DNA from: Streptomyces albus subsp. chlorinus
GTDB lineage: Bacteria > Actinomycetota > Actinomycetes > Streptomycetales > Streptomycetaceae
Assembly: GCF_013302895.1 (NCBI RefSeq)
Contig: NZ_VJOK01000002.1
Location: 17,571-51,759 of the forward strand
DNA length: 34,189 nt
Direction: 5' to 3'
In this document: positions 1-8,658 of the stretch, piece by piece
How positions within the stretch are numbered: position 1 is the first letter of the stretch
Layout: every line of letters begins with the position of its first letter
Notes under the pieces: model-generated
The model's input: only the letters and a program-made list of their open reading frames with translations
Database searches by the model: none
Told to the model about the DNA's origin: nothing
Made by a program: the position numbers and the translations under genes

Positions 1-3000
1 CCGGCGCGCGTCCTCGGCCCGCTGCCGGGCGGCGCGCCACTCGCGGATGGCCTCGACCCGCGCCGCCTGCGCGGCGATCCGCTGCTCGACCCGGCCGCCG
101 GGAACCGCCTCGGCGGCCAGCCGCGCGGCCCGCGCCTCCTGCTCCACGGCGGCGCCGTCGGCGGCCGTCGCCGCGTCCAGCGCCCGGCGGTGGGCCTCCC
201 GCAGCTGGGCGTCGGTGAGCCGGCCGTGCGGCCTCTCCTGCCAGGCGGGCACCACCGGAGCCGGGGCGGCCGGCTCCTCCTCCCTCTCGCCACCAAGAGC
301 CCGCCGCGCCAGCTCCCGCCGGGCGTTGGAGCCCTCCCTCGCCCGCTCCCGGTCCTCCAGCAGCCCCGGAGCCAGCTCGGTGAGGGTCTCGCGGGCCTCG
401 GCGATCAGGCGCTCCTGGGCGGCGGCCTTCTCCTGCTCCGCGGCCGCCCGTTCGGCCAGTTCCCGAAGCCGCTGCTCCCGCTCGGGCGAGTCCGCGTCGC
501 GCAGCGCGTGGGCGCGGTTGGCCGCGTCCCGGGCGGCCTGCAGGGCCGTCTCGCGGGCCGCCTCCGCGCGCTGCAAGGCGGCCAGTGCCTCCTCCGCGCG
601 CTGGACACGGTCCGCGCTCAGCCGGCCTCTGCGGTCCGCCCGGCGCAGCTCCTCGCCCACCCTCTCGGCCGGACGCCGCCCCGGCACCGGGGTGCCGGAT
701 CCGGCCCGCCACGCCGCGATCGCGGCAGCCGCGGCGTCGTAATCGGCGGCGGCCACCGGGTCGGCCGGACGCTGCCCCAGCGCGACGGTCTCGTGCCCGA
801 ACTCCCACAGCCGGCGGTAGGTTCCGGCCGCCCACGCAGCCCGGTCCCACAGCTCCCGCGCCGCCTCCCCGGCACCCGGACGCGGTCCCAGCACATCCAG
901 CCAGGCGGGGGCCTCGGCGGCCAGTTCCGCCGCCGTCGCGGCGGGATCCGGCAGCGGCTGCGCGGCACGCCACACACCGCGCAGCTCCGCCTCCGTGCCC
1001 CCTGCGGAGGGGGCCGGACCGGTGGGGGCGGGCCCGTCGTGGCCGGCCAGGTCCCGGTAGACGGCCGCCGCGGTCAGCCGCTCCCGCCAGGCCGCCGCCT
1101 CCCGCTCACCGGCGGGCCGGGGACCGTAGGCGGCGGCCCATCCCCGGCCGGCCTCGGCGTCGAGCTGGGCGGTCGCGCCCAGCTGCGCGGCACGCTCCCG
1201 CACCGTGGCGGCCAGGGCCTCGGCCGCCCGCAGGGCCTGCGGATCGTCGCCCTCCTCGGCGTCCGGCAGCAGCAGCCCGAGCGCCGCCAGCGGGTCGCTG
1301 TCCGGTGCCGGGAGGGAGGTGACGAGCCGCGGCGCCGTGGCCGGACGGGGTGCGTCCTGCGCGCTGCGGAAGGAGCCGGGCGACCCCTCGTCCGCGTCGA
1401 CGGCGCGGGCGTTGCGGGCGTGCACGACGGCGGCGATGTCCCGCACCGGGTTGCCGTCGCCGTCCAGGAAGTCCCGCTGGTTCCACGTCGCCTCGAGCAG
1501 CCGGTCGGTGTCGAATCCCTCGTCGGCCAGCCGCCCCAGCTGGGCGCGCAGCGCGGGCCAGGCGGGCGCCGACGTCAGCTGCCGCGCGGCGTCCTCGCCC
1601 AGCACACCGGCGACGGCGAGGCGGGCCCGGTCGTCGGCGATCTGATCGAGCACGAACGCCAGCCGGGCCGCGTTCTGCCGCACCGAACGGGCGGCCTGCG
1701 CGCTGCGGCGGGCGGTCATGGTGGCCGACTGCTGGGTGCCGTCACGGCGCAGCACGGACTGCCACACCTGGCGGGCCGTGAGCCGCTCACCGGGCCGGCC
1801 GGTCTCCGGATCGGCCGGCTGGGAGGTGACCAGATAGGCGTAGTTGGCCCAGCGGCCACGGGTCAGCGCCGGGTAGGCGCCGTTGCGGTCCATGGAGCCG
1901 TCGAACAGGGCGTGACCCGTATCGACGGTCAGGCCCTGGGCGCGGTCCTTGGTGACCGCGTAACCCAGCTCCACGGCCTGTGCGACATAGCCGGCCGGCA
2001 GCGTGACGCGGCGCCCGGTGCGGTCGTGCACCGCGGTCAGGCCGCCGTCCTCCTCGACGGCCTCCACCCTCCAGGTGTCCCCGTTGCGCACCCACTGGCG
2101 GCCGTCGTGGGTGCGCAGCCGGCGGTCGTTGGCACGGGTGACGACCCGGTCCCCGGCCCCCGCCCGGTTGCCGTCCCCCAGGGTCGCCTCGATGCTCGTG
2201 TCGACCTGGCCGCGGGCCGCCAGATCACCGCGCGCACGCTCGTTCAACTGCGCAACCAGCGCGTTGCTGGAGGCGATCATGACCGAGTTCAGGCCGTCCC
2301 CGAGGTCCCGCCGCCAGGCGGTGTAGACGGCGTCGAGCATGGCATCCGCGCCACCGTGCAGGATGCGGCCGCGCTGCGCGTACGCGTCGAAGGAGATGTC
2401 CGCGTCGCCCCGCGACAGGGACGCCGCGGCCTCGACCTCCCAGCGGCGGACCGTCTTGTCGGCGTCCCGGAACCGGCGCACCTCCGACAGGTACTGGGCC
2501 CCCGCGTCGGCCTCGATCAGAGCCAGCGCACCCCCCACACCGGGAGAGCCCAGCTGGCGCGGATCGCCCACCAGCAGCAGCCGCCCGCCCACGGCCTCCA
2601 CCTGCCCGGCCAGCGCGTGCAGATCCGGCGTGGACGCCTGGCCCGCCTCGTCCACGATGACGATCTGCCCGGGACGCAGCGACCACCGGGACCCGCCGCT
2701 GCGCTCGCTCATGTACCGCCAGCGGGCGATGTTCTCCGCCCGGATGCCGGCCTCCTCAGCGAGATTGTCGGCCTGCACCTGGCCGCCCGCCAGCCCCAGC
2801 ACGGGCAGCCCGTGCGCATCCGCGGCCTCCCTCACCAGCCGCATGATGGTGGTCTTCCCGGTGCCCGCCGGACCGATGACCGCACCGATCCGCACGTCCG
2901 ATCCCAGCAGGTTCCGCACCACCTGGCGCTGCTCCGCGCTGGGCAGGAAACCCCGCTCCTCATCGCCCGCGGCAAGAGCGGCGTCGACCTCCTCGCCGCT

Positions 3001-4515
3001 GAGAACCCGCACCGGAGACGGCCGGGTCGCGGCCTCCACCAGCTCCCGCTCGGCGGCCAGGATCCCGTGCGAGGTGAAGACCTGGCCGGTCGCCACCGGC
3101 TCGAAAACGGAGGAGCCGTCGGCCCGGCGGAAGCGCTCAGGAAGCGCCACCGCATCCGGTGCGTCCAGCCGCTCGCACAGCCGCGGATCGAGCAGCGCGT
3201 CGGTGGCACGCTCCACCGTCTCCGCGAACGCCGCGTCGTCCAGACGCACATGCCAGCCCGTCTCGACCAGCTGCCGGTAGACCTCCGCCGCCGCGTTGGA
3301 ACGCGTCCACTGGGCCCGCTGCCCCTCCAGCACACGGAGCGCCCGCGCGGGAATCCCGGCCAGCGGAACGACCGGCTCCGCCGCGGACCGCGCACGCTCC
3401 CGCGAGACCTCGGCCGCGTGCCGCAGCAGCTCCTCAGGACGCTCCACCCCCAGCCCCCGGAGCTGCCCGGTCCACCTGTCGCGCTCCTCCTCGACCGTGG
3501 TCGCCCGCTTGGCCGGACGAGCCGTCAGCGTGGCCGCCTGAGCCAGCTTGTACTCCTCCGCACGCGAGGGCTCACGCCCCTCCCGCGCCATGAACTCACG
3601 GGTCATCGAAGCCAGCACGGCCTCCGTGCCGCGCCGCCGCCGCGACAGCTCCCGGACCGCCTCCTCACCCACCCCGAGGAACTCCCGGACCGGCCGGCGA
3701 GCGGGCCGGACCGAGTCCTGCCGGGCCGCCGCCAGTACCCCGAACTCCGCCGCCATCCCCCTTTCCAGCTCCGCGGTGTACTGCTCGGAGAACTCCACCA
3801 GGCGCGCGTGCAGCGGCCGCGCGTCCAGCGCCAGCCAGCGCCCGTCCTCGGTGCGGACCTTCGAGCTGATCTCCAGGTGCCGGTGGAAGTCCGGGTCCCC
3901 CGCGCGGGAGCTGCGGTGGGAGAAGACAGCGGCGATGAACCCCCGCCCGGGCACCTGCACCTGGGACGCGGCGGTCGGCCCCACACGGGTCCAGCACATC
4001 TCACTCTCGATGCGCGCGAAGACCTTCTCGAAGGCCGCGCGCTCCACCGCCTCCAGCCGCGCACGCCGCTCGTCGTCCGCCGTCGCCCACAGCAGAGAGA
4101 AGCTCTTGACGGGCGAGAAGACCATCTCCCAGCCCGCCCGCGCCGTCCGGTTCCCCTCCTTCTCCGCCTTCGCCCGCAGCTGCTGACGGCGCGCCTCGCC
4201 GGCCTTCGGCTCCGCCTGCAGGTACTTCGCGTACAGCTCGTCGGCGGGCGTGTAGCGCGGCCACGCCCGGCCCAGCCGCCGGCCGCTGACCGGGTCGACG
4301 GCGTCCTTGAAGACCGCGTCGGCCGCCTCCTGGGTCACCGTTCCCGACAGCCCCAGAGCAGCCGCCTCGGCCCCGATCCACTCCCCCGGAGTGTCCCCGC
4401 CCTCGGCCCAGTGAGCCGCCAGATCCTTCTGGACGGCCCGCACGTCATCACCCGAGACAGTGCGCATCAGATAGTCGATACCGGACCCCGCCGATATCGG
4501 ATGCAGTGTGATCAC
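1..4515 (-). CDS. MobF-family conjugative relaxase with RecD-like helicase (3' end cut by window)
   Basis: The frame stays open for 1505 codons from a GTG at 4515 (GGAGGG lies 5 nt upstream) to the left edge, so the C terminus is missing. The N terminus carries the TrwC/TraI relaxase layout: a candidate nicking tyrosine at residue 15 (GSGIDYLM) and a histidine metal motif near residue 210 (GDPDFHRHLEIS). The helicase half has Walker A GPAGTGKTT near residue 553 and Walker B IVDEAGQA near 622. The region beyond about residue 1300 is rich in Ala, Glu and Arg and looks like a long coiled coil. In the family the protein nicks oriT, stays bound to the 5' end and unwinds the strand for transfer. 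It diverges from the 4981 gene across a cluster of palindromes that may hold its nick site. A 1473-codon plus-strand frame antisense to it is a GC-bias shadow. Confidence 0.93.
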   Translation of the reverse strand, partial: MITLHPISAGSGIDYLMRTVSGDDVRAVQKDLAAHWAEGGDTPGEWIGAEAAALGLSGTVTQEAADAVFKDAVDPVSGRRLGRAWPRYTPADELYAKYLQAEPKAGEARRQQLRAKAEKEGNRTARAGWEMVFSPVKSFSLLWATADDERRARLEAVERAAFEKVFARIESEMCWTRVGPTAASQVQVPGRGFIAAVFSHRSSRAGDPDFHRHLEISSKVRTEDGRWLALDARPLHARLVEFSEQYTAELERGMAAEFGVLAAARQDSVRPARRPVREFLGVGEEAVRELSRRRRGTEAVLASMTREFMAREGREPSRAEEYKLAQAATLTARPAKRATTVEEERDRWTGQLRGLGVERPEELLRHAAEVSRERARSAAEPVVPLAGIPARALRVLEGQRAQWTRSNAAAEVYRQLVETGWHVRLDDAAFAETVERATDALLDPRLCERLDAPDAVALPERFRRADGSSVFEPVATGQVFTSHGILAAERELVEAATRPSPVRVLSGEEVDAALAAGDEERGFLPSAEQRQVVRNLLGSDVRIGAVIGPAGTGKTTIMRLVREAADAHGLPVLGLAGGQVQADNLAEEAGIRAENIARWRYMSERSGGSRWSLRPGQIVIVDEAGQASTPDLHALAGQVEAVGGRLLLVGDPRQLGSPGVGGALALIEADAGAQYLSEVRRFRDADKTVRRWEVEAAASLSRGDADISFDAYAQRGRILHGGADAMLDAVYTAWRRDLGDGLNSVMIASSNALVAQLNERARGDLAARGQVDTSIEATLGDGNRAGAGDRVVTRANDRRLRTHDGRQWVRNGDTWRVEAVEEDGGLTAVHDRTGRRVTLPAGYVAQAVELGYAVTKDRAQGLTVDTGHALFDGSMDRNGAYPALTRGRWANYAYLVTSQPADPETGRPGERLTARQVWQSVLRRDGTQQSATMTARRSAQAARSVRQNAARLAFVLDQIADDRARLAVAGVLGEDAARQLTSAPAWPALRAQLGRLADEGFDTDRLLEATWNQRDFLDGDGNPVRDIAAVVHARNARAVDADEGSPGSFRSAQDAPRPATAPRLVTSLPAPDSDPLAALGLLLPDAEEGDDPQALRAAEALAATVRERAAQLGATAQLDAEAGRGWAAAYGPRPAGEREAAAWRERLTAAAVYRDLAGHDGPAPTGPAPSAGGTEAELRGVWRAAQPLPDPAATAAELAAEAPAWLDVLGPRPGAGEAARELWDRAAWAAGTYRRLWEFGHETVALGQRPADPVAAADYDAAAAAIAAWRAGSGTPVPGRRPAERVGEELRRADRRGRLSADRVQRAEEALAALQRAEAARETALQAARDAANRAHALRDADSPEREQRLRELAERAAAEQEKAAAQERLIAEARETLTELAPGLLEDRERAREGSNARRELARRALGGEREEEPAAPAPVVPAWQERPHGRLTDAQLREAHRRALDAATAADGAAVEQEARAARLAAEAVPGGRVEQRIAAQAARVEAIREWRAARQRAEDARR

Positions 4516-4636
4516 CGGCGCCCTCCGGACCGCGCCGCACGCGCCACATGCGGCCACGGCGAGGGGGCAACCATCTTCTGCATACCAGCAGTTCACCGCA
4601 TGGGCGGTTGAATAGCAAGAGGTGTGCTTCAACTTC

Positions 4637-4706
4637 AACGTCCATGTATCGGTGGTCTGCGCTTCCCGACGCGTCGGGAAGCGCAGACCACCGATACATG
4701 GACGTT
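4637..4706. repeat. 70-bp perfect palindrome
   Basis: Two 35-bp arms meet with no spacer, centred on GACGCGTC. It is the first of the five inverted repeats upstream of the relaxase and the longest uninterrupted palindrome in the window. A spacer-free palindrome of this length is usually unstable, so its persistence suggests function or a recent origin. Confidence 0.97.
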
Positions 4707-4713
4707 TCCTTTT

Positions 4714-4737
4714 CCGGAGCAGACAAGTCTGCTCCGG
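4714..4737. repeat. Inverted repeat, 11-bp arms, 2-nt loop
   Basis: CCGGAGCAGAC is followed by AA and the exact complement. It is the second repeat of the cluster. Confidence 0.97.
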
Positions 4738-4769
4738 TGATGAGGCCGAAAGATCTCCCTGGTTCCCTC

Positions 4770-4804
4770 ACATCAAGGAACGGCCGTGGGCCGTTCCTTG
4801 ATGT
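4770..4804. repeat. Inverted repeat, 16-bp arms, 3-nt loop
   Basis: The perfect arms begin ACATCAAGGAACGGCC and the loop is GTG. Its right end overlaps the start of the next repeat by 4 bp. Confidence 0.97.
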
Positions 4805-4854
4805 TCGGTCGTGGTCGGGTGCGGACGGGTCCGCACCCGACCACGACCGAACAT
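4801..4854. repeat. Inverted repeat, 26-bp arms, 2-nt loop
   Basis: The arms are perfect, start with ATGTTCGGTCGTGG, and enclose a GG loop. It is the fourth repeat of the relaxase-upstream cluster. Confidence 0.97.
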
Positions 4855-4863
4855 CTGCTGCGG

Positions 4864-4920
4864 TCCCGCCGCGGGTGCCGGTCCCGCCGCGGGCCGGCGG
4901 GACCGGCACCCGCGGCGGGA
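4864..4920. repeat. Inverted repeat, 26-bp arms, 5-nt loop
   Basis: The perfect arms begin TCCCGCCGCGGGTGCC around a CGGGC loop. It is the fifth and last repeat of the cluster, ending 60 bp before the 4981 start. Confidence 0.97.
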
Positions 4921-4980
4921 TATCCACAGGGCAACGACGCCACTTGTGGCGGGCGTTGTGATCGGGAAGCATGTGCCGAC

Positions 4981-5451
4981 ATGACGTCACGACACAACGA
5001 ACGCCTCCAGGAGCGACGCCAGGCGCTGCGCGAACAGCACAAGCGCGAGCTGGAGGAGGCCAAGCGGCGGCAGGCCGCCCAGCTGTCCGCGATCACCACC
5101 TACGACCAGCGCATAGCCAAGCTGGAGGACGCCCGCCGCGACGTGGCCGCGTCCGTCGCCGAAGCGGTCGCCGCGTTCGGCGGCCGGCGCGACGCGGCCG
5201 CCGCCCTCGGCCTGACCTCGGCGGAGGTGCGGGACTACCTCAGCCTCCACCAGCAGAATGCCGGCGCTTCCTCCGGCAGCGAGGCAGCGGAGCAGGCAGG
5301 CAAGGGCGACAGTGAGTCCCCTGACGCGGACACTGCGGCGAACGGCAACGCGCCGACCCCGTGGCCCACACCTCAGACACATGCGAGCCAGGAAGCCGCT
5401 TCCCCGCACCCCCTCACCGCTGTGCCGGCGCAGGCGCCGGAACCGTCCTGA
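4981..5451 (+). CDS. Small coiled-coil/HTH protein divergent from the relaxase
   Basis: 156 aa. Residues 5-70 are strongly helical and charged (RQALREQHKRELEEAKRRQA) and look like a coiled coil. Residues 55-90 (AAFGGRRDAAAALGLTSAEV) look like a helix-turn-helix. The C-terminal third is a low-complexity Ala/Pro/Thr/Ser tail. Family not recognised. Its position across the palindrome cluster from a relaxase suggests an oriT-binding accessory protein or a local repressor, which is inference. The ATG at 4981 was chosen because it starts the helical segment. The upstream ribosome site is weak (GGGAAG about 12 nt away), and the frame is open further upstream through the palindromes. Confidence 0.75.
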   Translation: MTSRHNERLQERRQALREQHKRELEEAKRRQAAQLSAITTYDQRIAKLEDARRDVAASVAEAVAAFGGRRDAAAALGLTSAEVRDYLSLHQQNAGASSGSEAAEQAGKGDSESPDADTAANGNAPTPWPTPQTHASQEAASPHPLTAVPAQAPEPS

Positions 5452-5491
5452 AACCAACCGGCGGCCGGCTCGGGTTCCCGCACACGACGAA

Positions 5492-5529
5492 CGGCCTCGG
5501 GGCCGCCGACATCGGCGGCCCCGAGGCCG
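5492..5529. terminator. Bidirectional hairpin between convergent genes
   Basis: 18-bp perfect arms start CGGCCTCGGGGCCGCC, with a 2-nt loop. It lies between the 3' ends of the rightward 4981 gene and the leftward 45-aa gene. Confidence 0.8.
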
Positions 5530-5542
5530 ATTCACTCACCTG

Positions 5543-5680
5543 TCAGGACTGCTTCTCACCCTGCTGGTCCGTGCTCTGCGACTGCTCGCCCTGCTGCTCG
5601 CCGCCGGACTCCGTCCCGTCCGAGCCATCGTCCCAGACCTGGAGCGAGCCGTCGTCGAGGACCTGCCACCTGAGCGCCAT
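5543..5680 (-). CDS. 45-aa peptide, Gln/Ser/Glu-rich tail
   Basis: ATG start with GAGAGG 9 nt upstream. The peptide begins MALRWQVLDDGSLQVWDDGS and then becomes a hydrophilic tail rich in Gln, Ser, Glu and Gly. It has no Cys, signal peptide or membrane segment. The repeated V/L-DDGS...VWDDGS pattern suggests a small beta hairpin. Family not recognised. It forms its own unit, with leader hairpin R1 upstream and a strong terminator hairpin downstream. Its ribosome site is inside the base of R1. It could be a short regulatory protein or a peptide precursor, and nothing in the sequence decides which. Confidence 0.7.
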   Translation of the reverse strand: MALRWQVLDDGSLQVWDDGSDGTESGGEQQGEQSQSTDQQGEKQS

Positions 5681-5690
5681 CTTGAGATTC

Positions 5691-5902
5691 CTCTCTCGGA
5701 AGTGCCGGGCGACCGACTCCGTCTTCGGGAGAGGGCCCTTGGTGGGCCCTGCCCGGCGCAGCCGATCCGCCCCGGGGGCGGGGTGGGGGCAAACCGCTCT
5801 TTGGTTTGCGGCCACCCCGCCCCCGGGGCAGGCTGCAAGCGGCGGGCAGGGACTGCCAAGGGACTCGCGGACGCAGTCGGCCGCCCGGCACTTCCGAGAG
5901 AG
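5691..5902 (-). promoter_or_regulatory. Leader hairpin element R1 (before 45-aa peptide gene)
   Basis: A 212-bp nested inverted repeat. The outermost 21 bp pair perfectly (5691-5711 with 5882-5902), followed by imperfect pairing inward and an inner GC hairpin tipped by CAAACC-gctctt-TGGTTTG. In the minus-strand RNA the 5' CUCUCUC pairs with the GAGAGAG of the ribosome site of the 45-aa gene. The internal loop is GCC-gatcc-stem/stem-a-GGC on the plus strand. The inner part is nearly identical to R2 and R7. Confidence 0.85.
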
Positions 5903-6136
5903 CGACGCGAATGCGATGGAGCGCGGGCAGACGCCGGCCCTTCCGCTCCCGGGCCACGGCGACGTTGTCGCGCAGAAGTCCGACGGCGAGCCCGAAAGTG
6001 CGCAGGACGAGGAGCCCCGACTCCCTTGCATGGTTCGGCCCCGGCGCCAAAGGGTGGCGAACTGGCAGCGGCGCGTCAGTACGGCAACTGGCGGCCGGCG
6101 CGCATTCGGCCACACCCAGCGCCCCACACACGACAA

Positions 6137-6174
6137 GGCCCTGGGGCCGCCGGAATTCCGGCGGCCCCGGGGCC
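6137..6174 (-). terminator. Hairpin terminator after 42-aa peptide gene
   Basis: 17-bp arms with one mismatch around an AATT loop (CTGGGGCCGCCGG paired with its complement). It lies 34 bp past the stop of the 6208-6336 gene. The 5903-6136 stretch to its left holds no gene I can support and probably carries the R1 unit promoter. Confidence 0.8.
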
Positions 6175-6207
6175 TGCTACCGAGCCGCTGCGGCGGACTC
6201 CGGCCTG

Positions 6208-6336
6208 TTACCGGCTGAGCGCCTCGTCACCGCGCTGGTCCGCCGACTCGGCGAGCTCCTCGGCGTCCTGGGAGGCCTGGTCCGCGCTGTCCTGCGACTG
6301 CTGGTACTCCTTCAGCTTCTCCGACGAAATCGCCAC
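6208..6336 (-). CDS. 42-aa highly charged helical peptide
   Basis: GTG start with AAGGAG 6 nt upstream. The peptide is an acidic, Gln/Ser/Asp-rich single helix (KLKEYQQSQDSADQASQDAE) with no Cys, aromatic cluster or membrane segment. Family not recognised. It forms its own unit between leader hairpin R2 and the terminator at 6137-6174. Its heptad-like alanine spacing would suit a short coiled coil. It could be a regulator or a leader-like peptide. Confidence 0.68.
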   Translation of the reverse strand: MAISSEKLKEYQQSQDSADQASQDAEELAESADQRGDEALSR

Positions 6337-6342
6337 CGTTTA

Positions 6343-6562
6343 CTCCTTCTCGACGGTGCCGGGCGGTGCCTCCGTCGTGAGGGGAGGGGGTCCGTGGTGG
6401 GCCCTGCCCGGCGCAGCCGATCCGCCCCGGGGGCGGGGTGGGGGCAAACCGCTCTTTGGTTTGCGGCCGCCCCGCGCCCGGGGCAGGCTGCATGCGGCGG
6501 GCAGGGGCCTCCACGGACCCCTCTCGAAGCCCGGTGGCACCGGGCCGCTGTCGGACAAGGAG
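6343..6562 (-). promoter_or_regulatory. Leader hairpin element R2 (before 42-aa peptide gene)
   Basis: A nested inverted repeat of about 220 bp. At the base, CTCCTT (6343-6348, complement of the ribosome site) faces AAGGAG (6557-6562), next to CGAC/GTCG. Inward are CGGTGCC/GGCACCG, GGGTCCGTGG/CCACGGACCC, CCCTGCCCG/CGGGCAGGG, the internal loop GCC-gatcc/a-GGC, and an inner hairpin nearly identical to R1 and R7. Confidence 0.82.
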
Positions 6563-6967
6563 CGGGGCCAAGTCGGAGAGAGCTGCCGCAGTCGGAGCGG
6601 CGGAACGCGACGGCGAATCCGCAGAGGCTCGGACGGAACTGAGGACCAGTCCGAGAGCAGAGCTGGGGAACAGGGCAGAGAACGGATAGAGGACGGCTGT
6701 GAGAACGGCTGTGAGAACGGCTCCGGAAGCCAGCAGACCAGTTCCCCTTTCGGGACCGGACCTTGGGTTCCCTCGCACCTTCCCGCGGGCCGACGGCCGT
6801 TTCCCCCTTCGCGGAACGCCGTCATCCGGCGAGCAGGTCCGGCCGGGAGAACTCACGCCGCATGCCCTCCGCAGACCAACCGGTGCCGGCCGGATTCACC
6901 TCAAGGAAGAGAGCCGGTCCCCAGGTGAGCCGGTGGCGGGATCACCGCCGCGCATACACACACCGAA
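6563..6967. other. Gene-free stretch upstream of R2
   Basis: About 400 bp with no convincing reading frame on either strand. A short direct repeat, GAGAACGGCT, occurs three times near 6700-6722. It presumably contains the promoter of the 42-aa unit. No clear -10/-35 pair was seen. Confidence 0.4.
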
Positions 6968-6999
6968 CGGGCCCCGTCGCCGCAAGGCGTCGGGGCCCG
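6968..6999 (-). terminator. Hairpin terminator after MFS gene 1
   Basis: 14-bp arms with a single T-T mismatch (CGGGCCCCG core) around GCAA. A second hairpin, GGCCGCTGCC with its complement, lies at 7015-7041 just after the stop. The same two-hairpin arrangement follows the second MFS gene. Confidence 0.8.
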
Positions 7000-7046
7000 G
7001 AGACGGGCCGGTCAGGCCGCTGCCTCGCCGGGGCAGCGGCCGACGC

Positions 7047-8312
7047 TCAGCGTCCACCGCCCTTCGGCTCCTCCGCCGTCCGGATGTCCGGCGTCCGGAT
7101 GTCCGGCGTCAGCCGCCGTACGTCCGGCTTGCTGAGGAACCAGAACAGCACACCGACGTAGACCACCGCCGCCCCGAGCAGGGGTGCGGTCAGTCCGAAG
7201 CGGTCCACCGCCAGGCCGACCACGAGGTTCCCCACCGCGTTGCCCAGGTAGACCACCGAACTGCCCAGAGAACGAACCCGGCTCCGGAACTCCGGAGCCG
7301 GGTAGTGGTAGGTGATCCTCTCCGTCACCGGGGGCAGGAACGCTCCCGCGAACCCCGCGACGACCCAGACCGCCACCACTCCCCACAACGGGACGCCCAG
7401 CGCCATCACCAGGAGCTGAGGCATGCAGAGGAGATAGCCGACCATGAGAACCAGGGACGGCCGTACCTTCTCCGTGACGTGGATGGCCACGAGACTGCCG
7501 ACAAGCCCGGCACACGCCGCGATCGCGGTGAGGACACCGATGATCTCCGGACCGCTGCCGGACTGTTTCGCCCACAGCGGCAGCACCACCCCGCTCATGG
7601 GGGACATCAGGAGCCCCAGAAGCGCCAGCGTCACGTACATCCGGACGAGCAGCTTGTCCCGCCCGAAGTACAAGACGCCTCCCGTGAGGCTCTTCCAGTA
7701 GCCCTCCTGCTTCTGCTGCTGCGCGCCCGGCTCCATGCCCGACGGAAGCCGCACGATGATCATGCTGCTCGTGAAGCAGAGGACCGCGACGATGCCCATC
7801 CCAACGGCAGCGTTGACTGCCGCCAGCACAGCGCCGATCAGCGGACCGGCCACCTGCCCGACCGTCATGGCCGTGGCGTTCATGCTGATCCCTCGGCTCT
7901 CCGTCAGGCCGACGTACCTGGCCGCGGAAGGAGCGAGGAACGACTTCGCCAGTACCCCGGCACCGCTTGCGGCGCCGAGCACGGCGACGAGCCCGACCAG
8001 AACGGGATACGTGATCCGGTCAGTGGCTGCCAGCAGCGCCATCGTCCCGACGCTGACGGTCTCGATCAGCGAACCGGTCACCGCTACCTTGCGGAGCCCC
8101 ACACGGTCCACGACCGGACCCATGAAAAGCCGCGCCAGCAGCAGCGGGACCAGCTGTGCGAAGACGATCAGTCCCGCCCGTCCCGCACTTCCCGTGGCCT
8201 GGAGAACGAACCAGGGGAGAGTGAAAGCGAGGATGTACATGGACAGGCTCCCTGCCACCGTGGAGGCAAGCACCCACGACAGCGGCCCGTACTTGGAAAA
8301 CGGTCGTGACAT
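7047..8312 (-). CDS. MFS transporter 1
   Basis: 421 aa with about 12 hydrophobic segments. The loop between TM2 and TM3 has GPVVDRVGLRKV, typical of the major facilitator superfamily; GISMNATAMTVGQVAGPLIG follows in TM4-5. The central loop holds EGYWKSLTGGVLYFGRDKLL. The C-terminal tail repeats TPDIRTPDIRT, from a 15-bp DNA duplication. The ATG has GGAGG 9 nt upstream. It is clearly paralogous to the 10007-11308 protein. Likely role is proton-driven efflux of a small molecule or peptide; in this island export of, or immunity to, a modified peptide is plausible but inferred. It is a single-gene unit with its own leader hairpin and terminators. Confidence 0.92.
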   Translation of the reverse strand: MSRPFSKYGPLSWVLASTVAGSLSMYILAFTLPWFVLQATGSAGRAGLIVFAQLVPLLLARLFMGPVVDRVGLRKVAVTGSLIETVSVGTMALLAATDRITYPVLVGLVAVLGAASGAGVLAKSFLAPSAARYVGLTESRGISMNATAMTVGQVAGPLIGAVLAAVNAAVGMGIVAVLCFTSSMIIVRLPSGMEPGAQQQKQEGYWKSLTGGVLYFGRDKLLVRMYVTLALLGLLMSPMSGVVLPLWAKQSGSGPEIIGVLTAIAACAGLVGSLVAIHVTEKVRPSLVLMVGYLLCMPQLLVMALGVPLWGVVAVWVVAGFAGAFLPPVTERITYHYPAPEFRSRVRSLGSSVVYLGNAVGNLVVGLAVDRFGLTAPLLGAAVVYVGVLFWFLSKPDVRRLTPDIRTPDIRTAEEPKGGGR

Positions 8313-8321
8313 CTGTCATGA

Positions 8322-8537
8322 CCTCCCGAACCCATAGGGGGCTCGGGACCCTGGAAAGGACGGGCCCGATGCCCCGCCGGGGGTGTCCCGGCAGGGGGGC
8401 CAAGGACAGGTGCCGGAGGTACCGGGGCGCAGCGCAGCAAGGCCCGGTACCTCCGGTATCTGTCACGCTCCAGTGCCGGGGCACCCCCGGCGGGGCATCC
8501 CGCGGCCGGCCCCGCTCCAGGGGCCTGCACCCGGGAG
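8322..8537 (-). promoter_or_regulatory. Leader hairpin element R3 (before MFS gene 1)
   Basis: The core outer stem is 26 bp (8368-8393 with 8474-8499, GATGCCCCGCCGGGGGTG start). The inner stem pairs ACAGGTGCCGGAGGTACCGG with its wobble complement. At the base CTCCCG, the complement of the ribosome site at 8323-8328, faces CGGGAG at 8532-8537. Its internal loop (GCCAAGG versus ACGCTCCAG) matches R5 rather than R1/R2, so the MFS units have their own subtype. Confidence 0.82.
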
Positions 8538-8658
8538 TGCGGGCAAGCCGCTCCCGGAGCCCGGCAAAACCCGGCCCGGCACAGCACCAGGCCCGCCCCC
8601 CGTCCGAAGCCGGCCCGCCCCGGCCACACCCCGCCCCGGGGACCACCACACATGGAAA

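Larger units (their letters stand above)
4516..4980. other. Divergent intergenic region of the relaxase, candidate oriT/operator
   Basis: This 465-bp gene-free stretch separates the leftward relaxase gene from the rightward small gene at 4981. More than half of it (4637-4920) is five back-to-back inverted repeats. Terminators would make no sense between divergent genes, so the repeats are more likely an origin of transfer, a set of operators, or both. No -10/-35 pair could be called confidently. Confidence 0.6.

Noticed and set aside
190..4611. A 1473-codon open frame on the plus strand
   Set aside because: It is codon-aligned antisense to the MobF relaxase, whose motifs are unmistakable. 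The plus-strand product is Arg/Pro/Gly-rich with no family features, the usual shadow in high-GC DNA.
4637..4920. Streptomyces telomere end
   Set aside because: The region lies inside the window between divergent genes and lacks the archetypal CCCGCGGAGCGGGTA-type start. The palindrome array fits an oriT or operator region better.
4448..4990. Open frames on both strands running through the palindrome cluster
   Set aside because: The encoded proteins mirror the inverted repeats (the same MYRWSALPDASGS stretch appears from both strands). They have no ribosome site and collide with the relaxase start.
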